The translations under genes and the position numbers were made by a program. Below, piece by piece: positions 47,601-54,598 of a stretch of DNA of 64,000 nucleotides; position 1 is the first letter of the stretch; every line of letters starts with the position of its first letter. The DNA lies in assembly GCF_964048965.1 (NCBI RefSeq), contig NZ_OZ040189.1, forward strand, positions 2,790,001 to 2,854,000, given 5' to 3'. This DNA comes from Tenacibaculum sp. 190130A14a. Lineage in GTDB: Bacteria > Bacteroidota > Bacteroidia > Flavobacteriales > Flavobacteriaceae. The notes below the pieces were generated by a model, which saw nothing but the letters and a program-made list of their open reading frames with translations, was not told the origin of the DNA and did no database searches.

Positions 47601-48525
47601 AAACTCCCAAATCTGTCCAAACACTTCCATCTGTGCTTGATTCCCATCTATAGCTAATTGTTCCACCTCCTGTTCCATCTGTTATACTTGTAAAAGCTAC
47701 AGGGTCTCCTGCTCCTCCAGGACAAACAGTTTGGTCACTACCGATACTTCCGGCTGTAACAGGTGTATTTACTGTAACAACAACTGATTCTTCCTGGACA
47801 CAACCATCAGAACTTGTTGCCAATACATAATATGTAGTAGTTACCGTAGGGCTAACCGTCCTAGCTGCTCCTGTTAATTCATTTACGGATGTGGCAGGAG
47901 TACCTGTGTGGTATGTATATGAAGCTCCAGAACTATTTGCATCTGTAATAGTTAAGCCAGCTAAATTAAAAGAATCTCCTTCACATATGGCATTTGGAGG
48001 AGTAATAGTTATGTCTGGTGGTAATAATGCTTGAATTGTCGCTGTCGCAAAATCATCTTCATGGTCAATATTATTATTTGCTGTTGAACCAGTGTAAGTA
48101 TCAAATACTACAGGAGTAGTAATTTCTGTAGTAACAACACTAAATTCATTATCAAAATAGCCATTACTAATGTCTCCTGCTGTAATAGTATAATTTACCG
48201 AGTAAGTTTTTACTTGTCCTACTGCCAAATTATCTCCAGAAACCACTGATGTTCCTCCATTTAATGTAACATTAACTCCGGATAATGCAACATTCCCAAT
48301 ATTTCTTACAGTTACTTGATAAGTTATAATATTTCCTGCAACATTAGCCCCATCATCTGTGGTAGAAGAAGGTGAAGCGTCTGTAGTAGTTTCATTAGCA
48401 ATTATTGCTATACCTTGAGAAAATACTTTTTGAGGAGTAAATGCAAAAGTAAATAGAATACATAATATCCCTAAAATATTTTGTCTGCCTCTACTTTTAG
48501 TTGTGTTGTCGTATTTTTTTCCCAT
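17641..48525 (-). CDS. Giant SprB-like repeat adhesin with type-B T9SS C-terminal domain
   Basis: 10,294 residues, about 1 MDa. Layout: signal peptide about 1-37 (ends VFSQ); DUF11/CARDB-like domain about 38-165; Ig/PKD-like domain about 168-252; second Ig-like domain about 253-352; divergent HYR-like repeat 354-442; 91 identical 90-residue HYR-like repeats 443-8632, each with Cys at positions 16, 42, 60 and 74; a 93-residue variant repeat 8633-8725; one further HYR-like segment to about 8795; nine Ig-like repeats of about 95 residues to about 9640; TSP3-type Asp-rich calcium-binding repeats about 9641-10190; and a gliding-motility C-terminal domain about 10191-10294 with [12 protein letters not shown] and [10 protein letters not shown]. 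The type-B domain directs T9SS export with a PorP/SprF partner, encoded just downstream. F. johnsoniae SprB, the motile surface adhesin of gliding, is the closest known analogue; this protein is considerably longer. Its role in gliding, attachment or aggregation is inferred. Confidence 0.95.
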   Translation of the reverse strand: MGKKYDNTTKSRGRQNILGILCILFTFAFTPQKVFSQGIAIIANETTTDASPSSTTDDGANVAGNIITYQVTVRNIGNVALSGVNVTLNGGTSVVSGDNLAVGQVKTYSVNYTITAGDISNGYFDNEFSVVTTEITTPVVFDTYTGSTANNNIDHEDDFATATIQALLPPDITITPPNAICEGDSFNLAGLTITDANSSGASYTYHTGTPATSVNELTGAARTVSPTVTTTYYVLATSSDGCVQEESVVVTVNTPVTAGSIGSDQTVCPGGAGDPVAFTSITDGTGGGTISYRWESSTDGSVWTDLGVSTSTYDSGALSVTTLFRRTTLALQNGVTCESSPTGTITVTVEDTTDPVVTGSITATTVEGCDVSAAPAAATDVAGIIALGVTSINDACDTSLTVSSSDSSTGTCPIVITRTYTITDDSGNSANVVHTINIDDTTAPSVTGSITATTVEGCDVSAAPAAVTTVAALEGLGLTISDTCTTDANLTVTSSDSSTGTCPIVITRTYTITDECGNAETATHTINIDDTTAPSVTGSITATTVEGCDVSAAPAAVTTVAALEGLGLTISDTCTTDANLTVTSSDSSTGTCPIVITRTYTITDECGNAETATHTINIDDTTAPSVTGSITATTVEGCDVSAAPAAVTTVAALEGLGLTISDTCTTDANLTVTSSDSSTGTCPIVITRTYTITDECGNAETATHTINIDDTTAPSVTGSITATTVEGCDVSAAPAAVTTVAALEGLGLTISDTCTTDANLTVTSSDSSTGTCPIVITRTYTITDECGNAETATHTINIDDTTAPSVTGSITATTVEGCDVSAAPAAVTTVAALEGLGLTISDTCTTDANLTVTSSDSSTGTCPIVITRTYTITDECGNAETATHTINIDDTTAPSVTGSITATTVEGCDVSAAPAAVTTVAALEGLGLTISDTCTTDANLTVTSSDSSTGTCPIVITRTYTITDECGNAETATHTINIDDTTAPSVTGSITATTVEGCDVSAAPAAVTTVAALEGLGLTISDTCTTDANLTVTSSDSSTGTCPIVITRTYTITDECGNAETATHTINIDDTTAPSVTGSITATTVEGCDVSAAPAAVTTVAALEGLGLTISDTCTTDANLTVTSSDSSTGTCPIVITRTYTITDECGNAETATHTINIDDTTAPSVTGSITATTVEGCDVSAAPAAVTTVAALEGLGLTISDTCTTDANLTVTSSDSSTGTCPIVITRTYTITDECGNAETATHTINIDDTTAPSVTGSITATTVEGCDVSAAPAAVTTVAALEGLGLTISDTCTTDANLTVTSSDSSTGTCPIVITRTYTITDECGNAETATHTINIDDTTAPSVTGSITATTVEGCDVSAAPAAVTTVAALEGLGLTISDTCTTDANLTVTSSDSSTGTCPIVITRTYTITDECGNAETATHTINIDDTTAPSVTGSITATTVEGCDVSAAPAAVTTVAALEGLGLTISDTCTTDANLTVTSSDSSTGTCPIVITRTYTITDECGNAETATHTINIDDTTAPSVTGSITATTVEGCDVSAAPAAVTTVAALEGLGLTISDTCTTDANLTVTSSDSSTGTCPIVITRTYTITDECGNAETATHTINIDDTTAPSVTGSITATTVEGCDVSAAPAAVTTVAALEGLGLTISDTCTTDANLTVTSSDSSTGTCPIVITRTYTITDECGNAETATHTINIDDTTAPSVTGSITATTVEGCDVSAAPAAVTTVAALEGLGLTISDTCTTDANLTVTSSDSSTGTCPIVITRTYTITDECGNAETATHTINIDDTTAPSVTGSITATTVEGCDVSAAPAAVTTVAALEGLGLTISDTCTTDANLTVTSSDSSTGTCPIVITRTYTITDECGNAETATHTINIDDTTAPSVTGSITATTVEGCDVSAAPAAVTTVAALEGLGLTISDTCTTDANLTVTSSDSSTGTCPIVITRTYTITDECGNAETATHTINIDDTTAPSVTGSITATTVEGCDVSAAPAAVTTVAALEGLGLTISDTCTTDANLTVTSSDSSTGTCPIVITRTYTITDECGNAETATHTINIDDTTAPSVTGSITATTVEGCDVSAAPAAVTTVAALEGLGLTISDTCTTDANLTVTSSDSSTGTCPIVITRTYTITDECGNAETATHTINIDDTTAPSVTGSITATTVEGCDVSAAPAAVTTVAALEGLGLTISDTCTTDANLTVTSSDSSTGTCPIVITRTYTITDECGNAETATHTINIDDTTAPSVTGSITATTVEGCDVSAAPAAVTTVAALEGLGLTISDTCTTDANLTVTSSDSSTGTCPIVITRTYTITDECGNAETATHTINIDDTTAPSVTGSITATTVEGCDVSAAPAAVTTVAALEGLGLTISDTCTTDANLTVTSSDSSTGTCPIVITRTYTITDECGNAETATHTINIDDTTAPSVTGSITATTVEGCDVSAAPAAVTTVAALEGLGLTISDTCTTDANLTVTSSDSSTGTCPIVITRTYTITDECGNAETATHTINIDDTTAPSVTGSITATTVEGCDVSAAPAAVTTVAALEGLGLTISDTCTTDANLTVTSSDSSTGTCPIVITRTYTITDECGNAETATHTINIDDTTAPSVTGSITATTVEGCDVSAAPAAVTTVAALEGLGLTISDTCTTDANLTVTSSDSSTGTCPIVITRTYTITDECGNAETATHTINIDDTTAPSVTGSITATTVEGCDVSAAPAAVTTVAALEGLGLTISDTCTTDANLTVTSSDSSTGTCPIVITRTYTITDECGNAETATHTINIDDTTAPSVTGSITATTVEGCDVSAAPAAVTTVAALEGLGLTISDTCTTDANLTVTSSDSSTGTCPIVITRTYTITDECGNAETATHTINIDDTTAPSVTGSITATTVEGCDVSAAPAAVTTVAALEGLGLTISDTCTTDANLTVTSSDSSTGTCPIVITRTYTITDECGNAETATHTINIDDTTAPSVTGSITATTVEGCDVSAAPAAVTTVAALEGLGLTISDTCTTDANLTVTSSDSSTGTCPIVITRTYTITDECGNAETATHTINIDDTTAPSVTGSITATTVEGCDVSAAPAAVTTVAALEGLGLTISDTCTTDANLTVTSSDSSTGTCPIVITRTYTITDECGNAETATHTINIDDTTAPSVTGSITATTVEGCDVSAAPAAVTTVAALEGLGLTISDTCTTDANLTVTSSDSSTGTCPIVITRTYTITDECGNAETATHTINIDDTTAPSVTGSITATTVEGCDVSAAPAAVTTVAALEGLGLTISDTCTTDANLTVTSSDSSTGTCPIVITRTYTITDECGNAETATHTINIDDTTAPSVTGSITATTVEGCDVSAAPAAVTTVAALEGLGLTISDTCTTDANLTVTSSDSSTGTCPIVITRTYTITDECGNAETATHTINIDDTTAPSVTGSITATTVEGCDVSAAPAAVTTVAALEGLGLTISDTCTTDANLTVTSSDSSTGTCPIVITRTYTITDECGNAETATHTINIDDTTAPSVTGSITATTVEGCDVSAAPAAVTTVAALEGLGLTISDTCTTDANLTVTSSDSSTGTCPIVITRTYTITDECGNAETATHTINIDDTTAPSVTGSITATTVEGCDVSAAPAAVTTVAALEGLGLTISDTCTTDANLTVTSSDSSTGTCPIVITRTYTITDECGNAETATHTINIDDTTAPSVTGSITATTVEGCDVSAAPAAVTTVAALEGLGLTISDTCTTDANLTVTSSDSSTGTCPIVITRTYTITDECGNAETATHTINIDDTTAPSVTGSITATTVEGCDVSAAPAAVTTVAALEGLGLTISDTCTTDANLTVTSSDSSTGTCPIVITRTYTITDECGNAETATHTINIDDTTAPSVTGSITATTVEGCDVSAAPAAVTTVAALEGLGLTISDTCTTDANLTVTSSDSSTGTCPIVITRTYTITDECGNAETATHTINIDDTTAPSVTGSITATTVEGCDVSAAPAAVTTVAALEGLGLTISDTCTTDANLTVTSSDSSTGTCPIVITRTYTITDECGNAETATHTINIDDTTAPSVTGSITATTVEGCDVSAAPAAVTTVAALEGLGLTISDTCTTDANLTVTSSDSSTGTCPIVITRTYTITDECGNAETATHTINIDDTTAPSVTGSITATTVEGCDVSAAPAAVTTVAALEGLGLTISDTCTTDANLTVTSSDSSTGTCPIVITRTYTITDECGNAETATHTINIDDTTAPSVTGSITATTVEGCDVSAAPAAVTTVAALEGLGLTISDTCTTDANLTVTSSDSSTGTCPIVITRTYTITDECGNAETATHTINIDDTTAPSVTGSITATTVEGCDVSAAPAAVTTVAALEGLGLTISDTCTTDANLTVTSSDSSTGTCPIVITRTYTITDECGNAETATHTINIDDTTAPSVTGSITATTVEGCDVSAAPAAVTTVAALEGLGLTISDTCTTDANLTVTSSDSSTGTCPIVITRTYTITDECGNAETATHTINIDDTTAPSVTGSITATTVEGCDVSAAPAAVTTVAALEGLGLTISDTCTTDANLTVTSSDSSTGTCPIVITRTYTITDECGNAETATHTINIDDTTAPSVTGSITATTVEGCDVSAAPAAVTTVAALEGLGLTISDTCTTDANLTVTSSDSSTGTCPIVITRTYTITDECGNAETATHTINIDDTTAPSVTGSITATTVEGCDVSAAPAAVTTVAALEGLGLTISDTCTTDANLTVTSSDSSTGTCPIVITRTYTITDECGNAETATHTINIDDTTAPSVTGSITATTVEGCDVSAAPAAVTTVAALEGLGLTISDTCTTDANLTVTSSDSSTGTCPIVITRTYTITDECGNAETATHTINIDDTTAPSVTGSITATTVEGCDVSAAPAAVTTVAALEGLGLTISDTCTTDANLTVTSSDSSTGTCPIVITRTYTITDECGNAETATHTINIDDTTAPSVTGSITATTVEGCDVSAAPAAVTTVAALEGLGLTISDTCTTDANLTVTSSDSSTGTCPIVITRTYTITDECGNAETATHTINIDDTTAPSVTGSITATTVEGCDVSAAPAAVTTVAALEGLGLTISDTCTTDANLTVTSSDSSTGTCPIVITRTYTITDECGNAETATHTINIDDTTAPSVTGSITATTVEGCDVSAAPAAVTTVAALEGLGLTISDTCTTDANLTVTSSDSSTGTCPIVITRTYTITDECGNAETATHTINIDDTTAPSVTGSITATTVEGCDVSAAPAAVTTVAALEGLGLTISDTCTTDANLTVTSSDSSTGTCPIVITRTYTITDECGNAETATHTINIDDTTAPSVTGSITATTVEGCDVSAAPAAVTTVAALEGLGLTISDTCTTDANLTVTSSDSSTGTCPIVITRTYTITDECGNAETATHTINIDDTTAPSVTGSITATTVEGCDVSAAPAAVTTVAALEGLGLTISDTCTTDANLTVTSSDSSTGTCPIVITRTYTITDECGNAETATHTINIDDTTAPSVTGSITATTVEGCDVSAAPAAVTTVAALEGLGLTISDTCTTDANLTVTSSDSSTGTCPIVITRTYTITDECGNAETATHTINIDDTTAPSVTGSITATTVEGCDVSAAPAAVTTVAALEGLGLTISDTCTTDANLTVTSSDSSTGTCPIVITRTYTITDECGNAETATHTINIDDTTAPSVTGSITATTVEGCDVSAAPAAVTTVAALEGLGLTISDTCTTDANLTVTSSDSSTGTCPIVITRTYTITDECGNAETATHTINIDDTTAPSVTGSITATTVEGCDVSAAPAAVTTVAALEGLGLTISDTCTTDANLTVTSSDSSTGTCPIVITRTYTITDECGNAETATHTINIDDTTAPSVTGSITATTVEGCDVSAAPAAVTTVAALEGLGLTISDTCTTDANLTVTSSDSSTGTCPIVITRTYTITDECGNAETATHTINIDDTTAPSVTGSITATTVEGCDVSAAPAAVTTVAALEGLGLTISDTCTTDANLTVTSSDSSTGTCPIVITRTYTITDECGNAETATHTINIDDTTAPSVTGSITATTVEGCDVSAAPAAVTTVAALEGLGLTISDTCTTDANLTVTSSDSSTGTCPIVITRTYTITDECGNAETATHTINIDDTTAPSVTGSITATTVEGCDVSAAPAAVTTVAALEGLGLTISDTCTTDANLTVTSSDSSTGTCPIVITRTYTITDECGNAETATHTINIDDTTAPSVTGSITATTVEGCDVSAAPAAVTTVAALEGLGLTISDTCTTDANLTVTSSDSSTGTCPIVITRTYTITDECGNAETATHTINIDDTTAPSVTGSITATTVEGCDVSAAPAAVTTVAALEGLGLTISDTCTTDANLTVTSSDSSTGTCPIVITRTYTITDECGNAETATHTINIDDTTAPSVTGSITATTVEGCDVSAAPAAVTTVAALEGLGLTISDTCTTDANLTVTSSDSSTGTCPIVITRTYTITDECGNAETATHTINIDDTTAPSVTGSITATTVEGCDVSAAPAAVTTVAALEGLGLTISDTCTTDANLTVTSSDSSTGTCPIVITRTYTITDECGNAETATHTINIDDTTAPSVTGSITATTVEGCDVSAAPAAVTTVAALEGLGLTISDTCTTDANLTVTSSDSSTGTCPIVITRTYTITDECGNAETATHTINIDDTTAPSVTGSITATTVEGCDVSAAPAAVTTVAALEGLGLTISDTCTTDANLTVTSSDSSTGTCPIVITRTYTITDECGNAETATHTINIDDTTAPSVTGSITATTVEGCDVSAAPAAVTTVAALEGLGLTISDTCTTDANLTVTSSDSSTGTCPIVITRTYTITDECGNAETATHTINIDDTTAPSVTGSITATTVEGCDVSAAPAAVTTVAALEGLGLTISDTCTTDANLTVTSSDSSTGTCPIVITRTYTITDECGNAETATHTINIDDTTAPSVTGSITATTVEGCDVSAAPAAVTTVAALEGLGLTISDTCTTDANLTVTSSDSSTGTCPIVITRTYTITDECGNAETATHTINIDDTTAPSVTGSITATTVEGCDVSAAPAAVTTVAALEGLGLTISDTCTTDANLTVTSSDSSTGTCPIVITRTYTITDECGNAETATHTINIDDTTAPSVTGSITATTVEGCDVSAAPAAVTTVAALEGLGLTISDTCTTDANLTVTSSDSSTGTCPIVITRTYTITDECGNAETATHTINIDDTTAPSVTGSITATTVEGCDVSAAPAAVTTVAALEGLGLTISDTCTTDANLTVTSSDSSTGTCPIVITRTYTITDECGNAETATHTINIDDTTAPSVTGSITATTVEGCDVSAAPAAVTTVAALEGLGLTISDTCTTDANLTVTSSDSSTGTCPIVITRTYTITDECGNAETATHTINIDDTTAPSVTGSITATTVEGCDVSAAPAAVTTVAALEGLGLTISDTCTTDANLTVTSSDSSTGTCPIVITRTYTITDECGNAETATHTINIDDTTAPSVTGSITATTVEGCDVSAAPAAVTTVAALEGLGLTISDTCTTDANLTVTSSDSSTGTCPIVITRTYTITDECGNAETATHTINIDDTTAPSVTGSITATTVEGCDVSAAPAAVTTVAALEGLGLTISDTCTTDANLTVTSSDSSTGTCPIVITRTYTITDECGNAETATHTINIDDTTAPSVTGSITATTVEGCDVSAAPAAVTTVAALEGLGLTISDTCTTDANLTVTSSDSSTGTCPIVITRTYTITDECGNAETATHTINIDDTTAPSVTGSITATTVEGCDVSAAPAAVTTVAALEGLGLTISDTCTTDANLTVTSSDSSTGTCPIVITRTYTITDECGNAETATHTINIDDTTAPSVTGSITATTVEGCDVSAAPAAVTTVAALEGLGLTISDTCTTDANLTVTSSDSSTGTCPIVITRTYTITDECGNAETATHTINIDDTTAPSVTGSITATTVEGCDVSAAPAAVTTVAALEGLGLTISDTCTTDANLTVTSSDSSTGTCPIVITRTYTITDECGNAETATHTINIDDTTAPSVTGSITATTVEGCDVSAAPAAVTTVAALEGLGLTISDTCTTDANLTVTSSDSSTGTCPIVITRTYTITDECGNAETATHTINIDDTTAPSVTGSITATTVEGCDVSAAPAAVTTVAALEGLGLTISDTCTTDANLTVTSSDSSTGTCPIVITRTYTITDECGNAETATHTINIDDTTAPSVTGSITATTVEGCDVSAAPAAVTTVAALEGLGLTISDTCTTDANLTVTSSDSSTGTCPIVITRTYTITDECGNAETATHTINIDDTTAPSVTGSITATTVEGCDVSAAPAAVTTVAALEGLGLTISDTCTTDANLTVTSSDSSTGTCPIVITRTYTITDECGNAETATHTINIDDTTAPSVTGSITATTVEGCDVSAAPAAVTTVAALEGLGLTISDTCTTDANLTVTSSDSSTGTCPIVITRTYTITDECGNAETATHTINIDDTTAPSVTGSITATTVEGCDVSAAPAAVTTVAALEGLGLTISDTCTTDANLTVTSSDSSTGTCPIVITRTYTITDECGNAETATHTINIDDTTAPSVTGSITATTVEGCDVSAAPAAVTTVAALEGLGLTISDTCTTDANLTVTSSDSSTGTCPIVITRTYTITDECGNAETATHTINIDDTTAPSVTGSITATTVEGCDVSAAPAAVTTVAALEGLGLTISDTCTTDANLTVTSSDSSVAGTLPNLVVITRTYTITDECGNAETTTHTINIADTTAPVVPTLSAVTVGCNVALIAPTTTDACGGTITGTTTDTLNFVDGGSTTITWTFDDGNGNTSTATQVYNYDSNLLPTVNSQVTNDTTPVITGTADSADTITVTVNGVTYTEGDGNLVDNGDGTWTLNIPAGNEIPEGTYDVSVNDDSCPDSTTDELIIDTTAPTVPTVNSQVTNDTTPVITGTADSADTITVTVNGVTYTEGDGNLVDNGDGTWTLNIPAGNEIPEGTYDVTVEATDAAGNTSSDVTTDELIIDTTAPTVPTVNSQVTNDTTPVITGTADSADTITVTVNGVTYTEGDGNLVDNGDGTWTLNIPAGNEIPEGTYDVTVEATDAAGNTSSDVTTDELIIDTTAPTVPTVNSQVTNDTTPVITGTADSADTITVTVNGVTYTEGDGNLVDNGDGTWTLNIPAGNEIPEGTYDVTVEATDAAGNTSSDVTTDELIIDTTAPTVPTVNSQVTNDTTPVITGTADSADTITVTVNGVTYTEGDGNLVDNGDGTWTLNIPAGNEIPEGTYDVTVEATDAAGNTSSDVTTDELIIDTTAPTVPTVNSQVTNDTTPVITGTADSADTITVTVNGVTYTEGDGNLVDNGDGTWTLNIPAGNEIPEGTYDVTVEATDAAGNTSSDVTTDELIIDTTAPTVPTVNSQVTNDTTPVITGTADSADTITVTVNGVTYTEGDGNLVDNGDGTWTLNIPAGNEIPEGTYDVTVEATDAAGNTSSDVTTDELIIDTTAPTVPTVNSQVTNDTTPVITGTADSADTITVTVNGVTYTEGDGNLVDNGDGTWTLNIPAGNEIPEGTYDVTVEATDAAGNTSSDVTTDELIIDTTAPTVPTVNSQVTNDTTPVITGTADSADTITVTVNGVTYTEGDGNLVDNGDGTWTLNIPAGNEIPEGTYDVTVEATDAAGNTSSDVTTDELTIATDTDGDGIPDVDDVDDDNDGIPDVAEGNGDTDGDGVPDSLDLDSDNDGILDVDEGGNGVLDTNNDGVIDANDSGFADTNNDGQADGSVDVNEEPDTDGDGVPDYQDLDSDNDGINDVIENGNGSSDTNNDGVIDANDTGGADTDGDGIADSIDGDTSGFGEGDSGTEDVVDSDGDGVSDYQDLDSDNDGVNDVEEGGNDDTDGDGQVDNPDVDSDGDGIADSVDGLDGHGDANDPDNDSDPIDPNSGGNGVLSGGDSDGDGILDPVDGLDGFGDAIDTDGDGIADIDDVDDDNDGIPDIDEGNDDTDGDGIPDSLDLDSDNDGILDVDEGGNGALDTNGDGVIDANDSDFADANNDGQADGSVDANEEPDTDGDGVPDYKDLDSDNDGINDVIEDENVDVNNDGIADGVDADGDGIVDSVDADDSVFGEGSNGEPDNTDSDGDGIPDYQDLDSDDDGVNDVEEGGNDDADGNGVIDGIDTDGDGILDEVDDDVLNFGDDGNTDVNDTDPTDPVSGGVGVVTDTGTDEDGDGIADSVDGLDGFGDAIDDSCIKDENYIISPNGDDTNQYLHIPCIDNPEYRNNTIEIVNRWGNTVFKMKGYSNIEADKRFEGISNGRVNINVDDKLPVGTYFYILDLGNGSKVRKGWIYINR
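17950..19604 (-). repeat. TSP3-type Asp-rich repeat stalk (calcium-binding)
   Basis: About 550 residues of repeated DxDxDGxxD units such as DTDGDGIPD and DLDSDNDGI, the thrombospondin type 3 calcium-binding loop. At larger scale a block of about 120 residues (around DNA 19240-19590) recurs with changes around 18415-18765, showing an internal duplication. In calcium-rich seawater this part should be a rigid stalk next to the C-terminal anchor. Confidence 0.85.
19605..22130 (-). repeat. 285-bp Ig-like repeat array (nine units)
   Basis: Eight units of 285 bp (95 residues) nearly identical in DNA, plus one shorter variant at the N-terminal end (DNA about 21881-22114) in which the [14 protein letters not shown] segment is replaced by [10 protein letters not shown]. 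Motifs [17 protein letters not shown] and [11 protein letters not shown] mark bacterial Ig-like domains of large adhesins. Visible differences among units are synonymous and follow position: GCC versus GCT and ATCATTA versus GTCGTTA forms change from one end to the other. Confidence 0.9.
22630..47199 (-). repeat. 91 x 270-bp HYR-like repeat array (24,570 bp)
   Basis: Ninety-one consecutive 270-bp units without a single length change, encoding 91 identical 90-residue HYR-like domains (residues 443-8632). By eye, variation among units is limited to six two-state sites, all at third codon positions of Thr or Ala codons (unit residues Ala24, Ala29, Thr51, Thr69, Thr79 and Thr83). Diverged units flank the array at both ends: 354-442 and 8633-8725. 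The array makes up 80% of the gene. Confidence 0.97.
25381..41310 (-). repeat. Higher-order duplication inside the 270-bp array, offset 29 units (7,830 bp)
   Basis: Number the units from 22681 (k=0) and score each at the six variable sites. Units k=12-17 then equal k=41-46, k=24-29 equal k=53-58, and k=36-39 equal k=65-68, all at an offset of 29 units. The rare GCG codon in k=20 recurs in k=49. In all, 18 of 30 compared pairs match exactly, far more than I would expect for random order. Confidence 0.75.
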
Positions 48526-48530
48526 AACTG

Positions 48531-49022
48531 TTAATTTCCGTTATTTGGTAGTGAGTCCATATTTAGTTGATTACCTTTCGAAAAATCAATCGTATTTATT
48601 TGTACTTCCGAATTGCAAACTACATCTGTAGCCAATTCTTTTTTATCTTTAAAATTTTTAAGCTTAAGAATCTTTTTTCCACTAACAACATTAATTTCCA
48701 ATGGCATTGAGAAGTTCTTATTATAGATATGACCCAATAGGAGATCTTCGGTCACATTAAGTTTTACAACATTAAAAGGTTGCTTTCCTTTTAACATTGG
48801 TAAACAAGAATTTACCACCTTTACATTCCATAATATTTTTTCTTCATTATTAATATTACGTGGATTAAACTCGGTTAGTTGTAACTCAACTATACCTAAA
48901 TTATATGTACTTCCTAATGCTAGTTGAGTACAAAAAGGCTGTATATAAAAAACAAAAAGTAAAATCAGAACAACTTTGATTCTGTTGTTCTTCAAAAATG
49001 AATTAACGTAGTTTTTCCCCAT
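48531..49022 (-). CDS. Small exported protein upstream of the giant adhesin
   Basis: 163 residues from the ATG at 49022; an in-frame GTG at 49043 adds seven. The N-terminus is basic and then strongly hydrophobic (about 14-35), so it is exported or membrane-anchored. I do not recognise the body. It is about 125 residues, probably beta-rich, with three cysteines, and ends in DSLPNNGN, which resembles the end of a DUF11 repeat. It stops 5 bp before the giant adhesin's ATG, so the two are translationally coupled. Both proteins start with MGK and a Tyr at residue 5. By position it corresponds to the small genes sprC/sprD upstream of F. johnsoniae sprB; homology is not established. Confidence 0.7.
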   Translation of the reverse strand: MGKNYVNSFLKNNRIKVVLILLFVFYIQPFCTQLALGSTYNLGIVELQLTEFNPRNINNEEKILWNVKVVNSCLPMLKGKQPFNVVKLNVTEDLLLGHIYNKNFSMPLEINVVSGKKILKLKNFKDKKELATDVVCNSEVQINTIDFSKGNQLNMDSLPNNGN

Positions 49023-49116
49023 AAATTTGTTTTTAGTCTGCACATATTACAATACTACTAAAGTGAATTTCACACTTCCTTTTTACATACTTCATAAGAT
49101 CTCTTGATAAACATTT

Positions 49117-49216
49117 GAGTCCCCAGAAGTTACACTTAGATATAATCATATACTACTATACAATACATCTTTGGTTTTATGGGGGGGACTCTACCAATCT
49201 AATCACTAGCTTGGTA
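49117..49216 (-). promoter_or_regulatory. Structured leader upstream of the small exported protein, with C7 tract
   Basis: Two inverted repeats lie in the presumed 5' leader on the minus strand. TACCAA/TTGGTA (49192-49197 and 49211-49216) forms a small hairpin. GAGTCCCC/GGGGACTC (49117-49124 and 49184-49191) is a perfect 8-bp repeat 59 bases apart, one arm inside a G7 run at 49181-49187. A possible -7 element TATTTTTG lies at 49226-49233 on the minus strand, just upstream. Confidence 0.5.
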
Positions 49217-49299
49217 CATTAAACACAAAAATAAATTTTTTAATTAAATAAATTAACATTTTTTAACAAACTTCTCAAAAAAATGTCTTTTTAACTATT

Positions 49300-51045
49300 C
49301 TAACCGTCATTATTCGGAGTTGAATCTATATCTGTTTCATTTGTTTGTGAAATTTGCGCTGTATTTATTATGGCTCCTGCCTGATCGACAGTTGCTACTA
49401 TTTCTAACGTTTTAGTTTCTCCTACACCTACATCTCCTATAGTCCAAACACCTGAAACATTATTATAACTACCCTGCGAAGGGTTATTACTCACATATGT
49501 TAACGACGATGAAGGTAAAACATCTACTACATTTACACCGGTAGCTTTCGACCTACCGTCGTTTACTACAGTTAACAGGTAAGTCACGTTATCCCCTACT
49601 TTTGGAATAGCCGCATTTACGGTTTTTGTAAGTTTTAAATCGATTGTACAAGCTGTACTAATAGCATTATTTGTAACTTCAGCTGTTGTCGCTTGGCCCG
49701 ATGGAGCAAGAGAATCTATTAATCCGTCGTTATTCGCATCGGTTCCTGTCAATCTATCACTAGTTAAATCTGAAGGATAAAAATCTCCTGCAGCTTCTAC
49801 AGCGTCAGGACACCCATCATTATCTGAATCTGTATCTAAAAAATCAGGAGAATCGGTTCCATCTGTATTACGAGCTTTACAAAAGGTCATATTACCAATT
49901 GCTGAAGCCTGAACCTCTCCTAAAGAAGGGTTTGTAGTTAAGTTACTATACACCACTTCTACCTTCCTAACCCATGCCTGAATACCATCAATATCAACTG
50001 TCTGATTATTTGTTAAGTTTGTACCTACAAAAGTATTGGACGAAGGATTAGTTTGGCCATTTAAAGTAAACTCGGCAGCCGTTAATGTATGTAAGGTTCC
50101 ATCTTGCTTCGTTATTATCAACTCAATTGAGTCCTCCCAATCCGTATTATTAGAACCAGCATCAACATCAGCCAACGAAAACGCTAAATTATATACTGGC
50201 TCACTGAACTCAAAAATATGCGTGGAACTACCTCCTATTTCAGCTCCTTGCACTAAAGAATAACCACTTGTAAAATATGAATTATTCACTTTAAATCTTT
50301 GGTCATCGATCAGTAAATTAGACTCCCTTCTAATATTGATAGTAACACCATCAGCCACAGGAGCACTATTTACTAATATAGGATCATCTCCCGTACTACT
50401 TCCTCCAGTTCCCAACGAATACAATGAACTCCATGCTAAACTAGAACCGCTAGTTGCACAAGTACCTAACTCATTAACATCCAAAATACCGTCATTATCT
50501 GAATCTAAATCACAATAATCAATCACTGAATCCCCATCTACATTAGCTACAAAAACACTACAGTCTGCTGGCGCACCACTACAAGAAACAGTGGCTTGCC
50601 ACCCTAAACCTGTAATCGAATTGTCAGACTCCCATTCAATATGTAATGCATTCCCTGTAGACACAATAGTACCTGGAATATTTGCATTACAATACCTTCC
50701 AATCTGAGGAGCCATATTATCAGCCCCGTCATATATTATTAAAAAATCAAAAACACAAGCAGCTCCCCCATCCTCTACATCAAAATTAGTAAAGGTTAGT
50801 GTTATAGTCCCATTATTTCCAGAAGTAAACGTAACTGCATCGGTCTCATTATTTGTATAAGAATTACCTATACCCGGCCCACCAGAATCGGTAAAAATTC
50901 CTGAACAAGCCGTTATAACTTGCCCATCAATTGCATCAACATTATAGGTTTGTGCAAAAATTTGCACATTAAACAAAAACAAAACAAGAAGAAAAAAACT
51001 TTGCTTTCCCTTCATTTTTCTCAACTTAAGAGGTTGGTTTCTCAT
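49300..51045 (-). CDS. Secreted CUB / TSP3 / DUF11 domain protein, first gene of the adhesin locus
   Basis: 581 residues from the ATG at 51045. ATGs at 51015 and 51099 are alternatives, the last lying inside the leader hairpin. A signal peptide ends at IFAQ (about 32). A CUB-like domain follows at about 40-156 (FTNFDVEDGGAACVFDFLIIYDG, split Cys pairs), then a TSP3 loop (DSDNDGILD, about 181-189), a beta-rich domain about 200-390, a second TSP3 segment about 400-450, and a DUF11 domain about 480-575. The protein stops at DSTPNNDG, the usual end of a DUF11 repeat, without any recognisable type-A or type-B T9SS C-terminal domain. It may therefore be a natural stub, a truncated gene, or retained in the periplasm. 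It lies about 280 bp upstream of the small exported protein gene, with a separate structured leader between them. Confidence 0.8.
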   Translation of the reverse strand: MRNQPLKLRKMKGKQSFFLLVLFLFNVQIFAQTYNVDAIDGQVITACSGIFTDSGGPGIGNSYTNNETDAVTFTSGNNGTITLTFTNFDVEDGGAACVFDFLIIYDGADNMAPQIGRYCNANIPGTIVSTGNALHIEWESDNSITGLGWQATVSCSGAPADCSVFVANVDGDSVIDYCDLDSDNDGILDVNELGTCATSGSSLAWSSLYSLGTGGSSTGDDPILVNSAPVADGVTINIRRESNLLIDDQRFKVNNSYFTSGYSLVQGAEIGGSSTHIFEFSEPVYNLAFSLADVDAGSNNTDWEDSIELIITKQDGTLHTLTAAEFTLNGQTNPSSNTFVGTNLTNNQTVDIDGIQAWVRKVEVVYSNLTTNPSLGEVQASAIGNMTFCKARNTDGTDSPDFLDTDSDNDGCPDAVEAAGDFYPSDLTSDRLTGTDANNDGLIDSLAPSGQATTAEVTNNAISTACTIDLKLTKTVNAAIPKVGDNVTYLLTVVNDGRSKATGVNVVDVLPSSSLTYVSNNPSQGSYNNVSGVWTIGDVGVGETKTLEIVATVDQAGAIINTAQISQTNETDIDSTPNNDG

Positions 51046-51088
51046 AAAACTTATATATTCATTAATAAAACCAGAGAATATAAAAACC

Positions 51089-51142
51089 CCCCGAAACAAA
51101 TTTAATCACTTGACAACAAGCAACATAACATCTGTTTCGGGG
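51089..51142 (-). promoter_or_regulatory. Terminator-like hairpin in the 5' leader of the CUB/DUF11 gene
   Basis: CCCCGAAACA (51133-51142 on the minus strand) pairs with TGTTTCGGGG (51089-51098), a perfect 10-bp stem with a 34-base loop, followed by GGTTTTTA. It sits some 15-70 bases after the predicted start of transcription and before the start codon, so it looks like an attenuator or another regulated leader. Confidence 0.6.
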
Positions 51143-51160
51143 AACCATTTTTTTATACTA

Positions 51161-51189
51161 CAAATATAATTAATCTAACTACTTTTCAA
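51161..51189 (-). promoter_or_regulatory. Bacteroidetes-type promoter of the CUB/DUF11 gene
   Basis: On the minus strand TTG (51187-51189) is followed after 18 bases by TATATTTG (51161-51168). This is a full match to the TTG-N17-23-TAnnTTTG consensus. Transcription should start near 51155 and include the hairpin at 51089-51142. The rest of the spacer up to 51382 is AT-rich with nothing else recognisable. Confidence 0.7.
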
Positions 51190-51382
51190 ATAGTTAGACA
51201 CTTTTTTTATTGGGATGTCACAAAAAAAATATTTTTTTTATTAAATAAACAAAATTTATTTCAAAAAACAAAACAATAATTAATACAAATAATACTCGGT
51301 TATTTAAAACATGATTTAACGTAGAAAAAAAACAAAAACATACGACTACAACACCAAACAACAAAACTACCCTTAAAACAGT

Positions 51383-52528
51383 TTAAAATTGAAATTTTGA
51401 TTTTTTTAAAAAATTCACAACATAATCAACTTCATCTTTTGTCGTATATTTACTAAAAGAAAACCTGATAGAAGTTTTTCTTGATTCCTCTTCATTTAAA
51501 AACTCTCTCAACACATGAGAACCTTTATTACTACCACTTTGACAAGCACTTCCTCCTGAAACAGCAATACCTTGTAAATCCAAATTAAACAACAACATTT
51601 TATCCTCTATCGGAAACCGTACACTTAAAACAGTATAAGTACTCTTATCAAGCAACGAAGACAAACCATTAAACTTAATCTCTTCAGAAATCCCCTCTAA
51701 CTGTTCCTTAAAATATTTTTTTACACCTTTTATATAAGCAACATCTTCATTCAAATTATCATAAGCAACCTGAAACGCTTTACCCATCCCTAAAATTGAA
51801 TGCACATTTTCCGTACTTGACCTAACTCCTTTCTCTTGATTACCACCATGTATCATTGGTTGTATTCCAAACCCCTTTTTAAAGTATGCAAAACCAACTC
51901 CTTTTGGTCCGTGAAATTTATGAGCAGAAGCTGTAATAAAATCAATTGGAATCTCTTTTAAATCTAATTGATAGTGACCAACTCCTTGAACTGTATCAGA
52001 ATGAAAAAACGCTTTATGTTTCTTACATAAATCAACAACTTCTTTTAACGCAAGTAAATTCCCAATCTCATTATTCACCCACATCAAACTTACCAACACC
52101 TTACTACCAACACTCTTTTCCAATTTATTTTCTAAATCATCCAGTAACACCCCTCCAAACTCATCCACATCAACAAAAACTACTTTCACCTGATACTTCT
52201 CTTTTAGAAACTCAACCGTACGCAACACAGCATGATGCTCAATTTTAGAAGTAATTATTGTATCTACCCCTAAATTCTCCACTGCATTTTTTAGAATCAA
52301 ATTATCAGCTTCAGTCCCTCCAGCCGTAAATATAATTTCACTTGACGATACATTAAATTGTTTCGCTATCTCTTTTCTAACTCTTTCAATGGCAGCTTTT
52401 GCTTTTCTACCAAATTGATGCGTAGAAGAAGGATTCCCAAAATTATCCCTCATCGACTGCTGCATAACCTCCATTACCTCAGGAAGCATCGGTGTAGTTG
52501 CTGCATTATCTAAATAAATTGACTTCAT
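51383..52528 (-). CDS. Cysteine desulfurase (NifS/IscS type)
   Basis: A PLP-dependent class V aminotransferase-fold enzyme of 381 residues that removes sulfur from cysteine for Fe-S clusters or tRNA thiolation. Visible are the N-terminal YLDNAATTP, the PLP-contacting HH at 98-99, the Schiff-base lysine Lys204 in SAHKFHGPKG, and the active-site cysteine Cys329 in GGSACQSGS on a short group-I-type loop. Arg303 and the RFSFSKYT motif near 355 are also typical. No iscU or sufU neighbour is present. The Smr-domain gene lies 14 bp upstream on the same strand and is probably co-transcribed. Confidence 0.95.
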   Translation of the reverse strand: MKSIYLDNAATTPMLPEVMEVMQQSMRDNFGNPSSTHQFGRKAKAAIERVRKEIAKQFNVSSSEIIFTAGGTEADNLILKNAVENLGVDTIITSKIEHHAVLRTVEFLKEKYQVKVVFVDVDEFGGVLLDDLENKLEKSVGSKVLVSLMWVNNEIGNLLALKEVVDLCKKHKAFFHSDTVQGVGHYQLDLKEIPIDFITASAHKFHGPKGVGFAYFKKGFGIQPMIHGGNQEKGVRSSTENVHSILGMGKAFQVAYDNLNEDVAYIKGVKKYFKEQLEGISEEIKFNGLSSLLDKSTYTVLSVRFPIEDKMLLFNLDLQGIAVSGGSACQSGSNKGSHVLREFLNEEESRKTSIRFSFSKYTTKDEVDYVVNFLKKSKFQF

Positions 52529-52542
52529 TTTGTAAAATTCTT

Positions 52543-53088
52543 TTAAATACTATTTTGAAAAATATACACCTCGGTAGCCCCTAAACCATATTTCTGATAA
52601 GACGCATCATAATACTTTACCGGGTAATTATTAAACAAATAATTCAACTCTGTTTTCAAAACCCCTTCACCGACCCCATGAATAAAAACAATCTTTGAAA
52701 TTCGATTTCTCAAGCAATATTCCAGTTTCGCTTTTGCAGTATTCACTTGCAATGTTAAAATATCATAATTATCCATTCCCCTATAGGATTTCACCAACTT
52801 CTCTATATGTAAATCCACCTCCATTACGACCTCATTTCTCTGCTTTACAAAAAGTGACTTCTTCTTCCTCTTCTCTTCTTTTTTCTCTTTTAAAAGAGCA
52901 TTATCAATATCTGAAAATTTTGTTAAATCATTTTGATCAACTTCAACTTTAACCAATTCAGAAGCAAAAAAACAGAACTCCATCCCCTCTTCATCTTTAA
53001 CAAAAACTCTGTCTTTCACTATTTTTGTTACGATACCCTTAACAACATCATCAATTACTGAGACTTTATTACCAATTTCTAAACACAT
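52543..53088 (-). CDS. Smr-domain protein (MutS2 C-terminal-like)
   Basis: 181 residues. The first 60 residues form a small beta domain resembling an SH3/KOW-like fold (GNKVSVIDDVVKGIVTKI). A charged Lys/Glu-rich linker follows (about 60-80). The C-terminal Smr domain (about 90-181) has EVDLHIEKL and the HGxGxGxL signature as IHGVGEGVL. Smr domains bind or nick nucleic acids, in MutS2 and in ribosome-rescue factors; the standalone Bacteroidetes form is uncharacterised as far as I know. Head-to-head with the phosphatase gene across a palindromic promoter region. Confidence 0.88.
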   Translation of the reverse strand: MCLEIGNKVSVIDDVVKGIVTKIVKDRVFVKDEEGMEFCFFASELVKVEVDQNDLTKFSDIDNALLKEKKEEKRKKKSLFVKQRNEVVMEVDLHIEKLVKSYRGMDNYDILTLQVNTAKAKLEYCLRNRISKIVFIHGVGEGVLKTELNYLFNNYPVKYYDASYQKYGLGATEVYIFQNSI

Positions 53089-53125
53089 CCTTAACCTTAG
53101 CTTAATTATAAAAACCTCTTTAAGA

Positions 53126-53147
53126 TTTTACTTTTGCAAAAGTAAAA
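53126..53147. promoter_or_regulatory. 22-bp perfect palindrome with a -7 element on both strands
   Basis: The half-site TTTTACTTTTG is followed directly by its complement. Because the palindrome contains TACTTTTG, it gives a TAnnTTTG element on the plus strand (53129-53136) and on the minus strand (53137-53144). It lies between the divergent Smr gene (starts 53088) and the phosphatase gene (starts 53169), and could be a back-to-back promoter pair or an operator. Confidence 0.6.
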
Positions 53148-53168
53148 CAAATAATAGCTAAACGCTAT

Positions 53169-53810
53169 ATGATGCAGACCAAAACGACGAATCCAATACT
53201 TTTTTTTGAAGAAGCAAAAAAAGGTACTTTTATTTCAACAGACAGAATAAACCTTTTACACAATATCGCTAAAACGTTTTTCCACGCGTTTGATGACAGA
53301 AACAAACTTAACATTAACTTCATTTGTACGCACAATTCAAGACGAAGTCAAATAGCACAAGTATGGAGCTTTCTTGCTACTGAATATTTTGAATTAGAGA
53401 ATATTTTTTCGTTTTCAGGAGGAACTGAAGTAACCGCTTTCCACAGAAACACTGTGAGAACCTTACAAGAAGTTGGTTTTGAGTTTAACGTTATTGACTT
53501 CTCACATCAAAACCCGAAATACTTAATCACTTTCAACAAAACAAAGAAATCGATTATTGGATACTCTAAGGTTTACGATGACTCTGAAAACAATTTTCCG
53601 TATATAGCAATTACCACTTGTGATAGCGCAGACGAAAATTGTCCATTCATTCCTGATGCAATCGAACGCTTTCATCTACCATTTATTGACCCTAAAACTT
53701 CTGACAACACCCCTTTAACCTCAGAAACTTATTTAAAAACCAACCAGCAAATAGCCGCTGAAGTATTTATAATTTTTAAAGAATTTAAAACTCTTTTAGA
53801 ACAAAACTAA
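53169..53810 (+). CDS. Low-molecular-weight phosphatase / arsenate reductase-like protein
   Basis: 213 residues. The catalytic P-loop Cys-X5-Arg is CTHNSRR at Cys53-Arg59, followed by Ser60, in NFICTHNSRRSQIAQ. This is the signature shared by low-molecular-weight tyrosine phosphatases and thioredoxin-type arsenate reductases. An N-terminal extension of about 45 residues precedes it. Cysteines near 157 and 164 (TTCDSADENC) could take part in an ArsC-like disulfide relay, and the segment FHLPFIDPK would hold the general acid Asp. There are no ars genes nearby, so a role in arsenate resistance is not supported by context. Its stop lies 1 bp from that of the convergent PPK2 gene. Confidence 0.85.
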   Translation: MMQTKTTNPILFFEEAKKGTFISTDRINLLHNIAKTFFHAFDDRNKLNINFICTHNSRRSQIAQVWSFLATEYFELENIFSFSGGTEVTAFHRNTVRTLQEVGFEFNVIDFSHQNPKYLITFNKTKKSIIGYSKVYDDSENNFPYIAITTCDSADENCPFIPDAIERFHLPFIDPKTSDNTPLTSETYLKTNQQIAAEVFIIFKEFKTLLEQN

Positions 53811-53811
53811 T

Positions 53812-54594
53812 TTAAACTTCGGTGTTTTTATCATAAGGAATGCTATTTAGTATATGCTGAATAGCATTTACTCTTGCTGTTGTTTTTCTATTTGCTCTAA
53901 TTACTCTCCAAGGAGATACTTTGGTATTCGTTTTAGAGAACATAGCTTTTTTATACTCTGTATAATCATCCCATAATTCTTGAGCTCTTTCATCAACAGG
54001 TGTCATTTTCCACTGTTTTAAAGGATTATTTTTTATATCCTTAAACCTTTTTGCCTGTTCCTTTTTAGTTATCGACATATAAATTTTCACCAATCGAATT
54101 CCAGATTCTAAAATCATCCTTTCAAAATCATTTACCTGATTCATAAAAACCTTATACTCTTCCTGTGTACAAAACCCATTAACTGGTTCAACCACTGCTC
54201 TGTTATACCAACTTCGATCAAAAAAAACTATTTCACCTGCTTTTGGAAACTGCTCTACATAACGTTGAAAATACCATTGAGTTTTCTCATCTTCGGTGGG
54301 TTTTGGTAAAGCCACAATCCTCATAAAACGTGGATTAATTCGTTCTGTAATTCTCCTAATAGCACCTCCTTTTCCTGCAGCATCTCTTCCTTCAAAAATC
54401 ACAATAATCCTTTCATTTTTTTCAATACCCCACGTTTGCAGTTTAATCAACTCCAATTGAAGCTTCTTAAGCTTTCGCTCATAGTCTACGTAACGAAGTG
54501 CTCTCTCTAAATTAAATGGCTCTCGTGATAAAATTGCTTTAATCCCTCTAGTAGAACTTAATTTATTTACATCTTTTTGAGTTAACTTTTCCAT
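53812..54594 (-). CDS. ppk2: Polyphosphate kinase 2 family protein (second copy)
   Basis: 260 residues, a one-domain PPK2 enzyme that transfers phosphate between polyphosphate and nucleotides. Walker A is GRDAAGKGG at 69-77. Walker B is in EIVFFDRSWYNR (Asp126). The lid-module Arg/Lys residues include KEQAKRFKDI. The length and motifs fit the short single-domain PPK2 group; whether it favours NDP, NMP or both cannot be read. It follows a paralogue with a 4-bp gap, so the two are one operon. It abuts the convergent phosphatase gene with no room for a terminator. Confidence 0.92.
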   Translation of the reverse strand: MEKLTQKDVNKLSSTRGIKAILSREPFNLERALRYVDYERKLKKLQLELIKLQTWGIEKNERIIVIFEGRDAAGKGGAIRRITERINPRFMRIVALPKPTEDEKTQWYFQRYVEQFPKAGEIVFFDRSWYNRAVVEPVNGFCTQEEYKVFMNQVNDFERMILESGIRLVKIYMSITKKEQAKRFKDIKNNPLKQWKMTPVDERAQELWDDYTEYKKAMFSKTNTKVSPWRVIRANRKTTARVNAIQHILNSIPYDKNTEV

Positions 54595-54598
54595 ATAC

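Noticed and set aside
49250..49320. Frameshift that might continue the CUB/DUF11 gene into a sorting domain
   Set aside because: I read the other two frames past the stop; both close within a few codons, without DUF11 or C-terminal-domain sequence.
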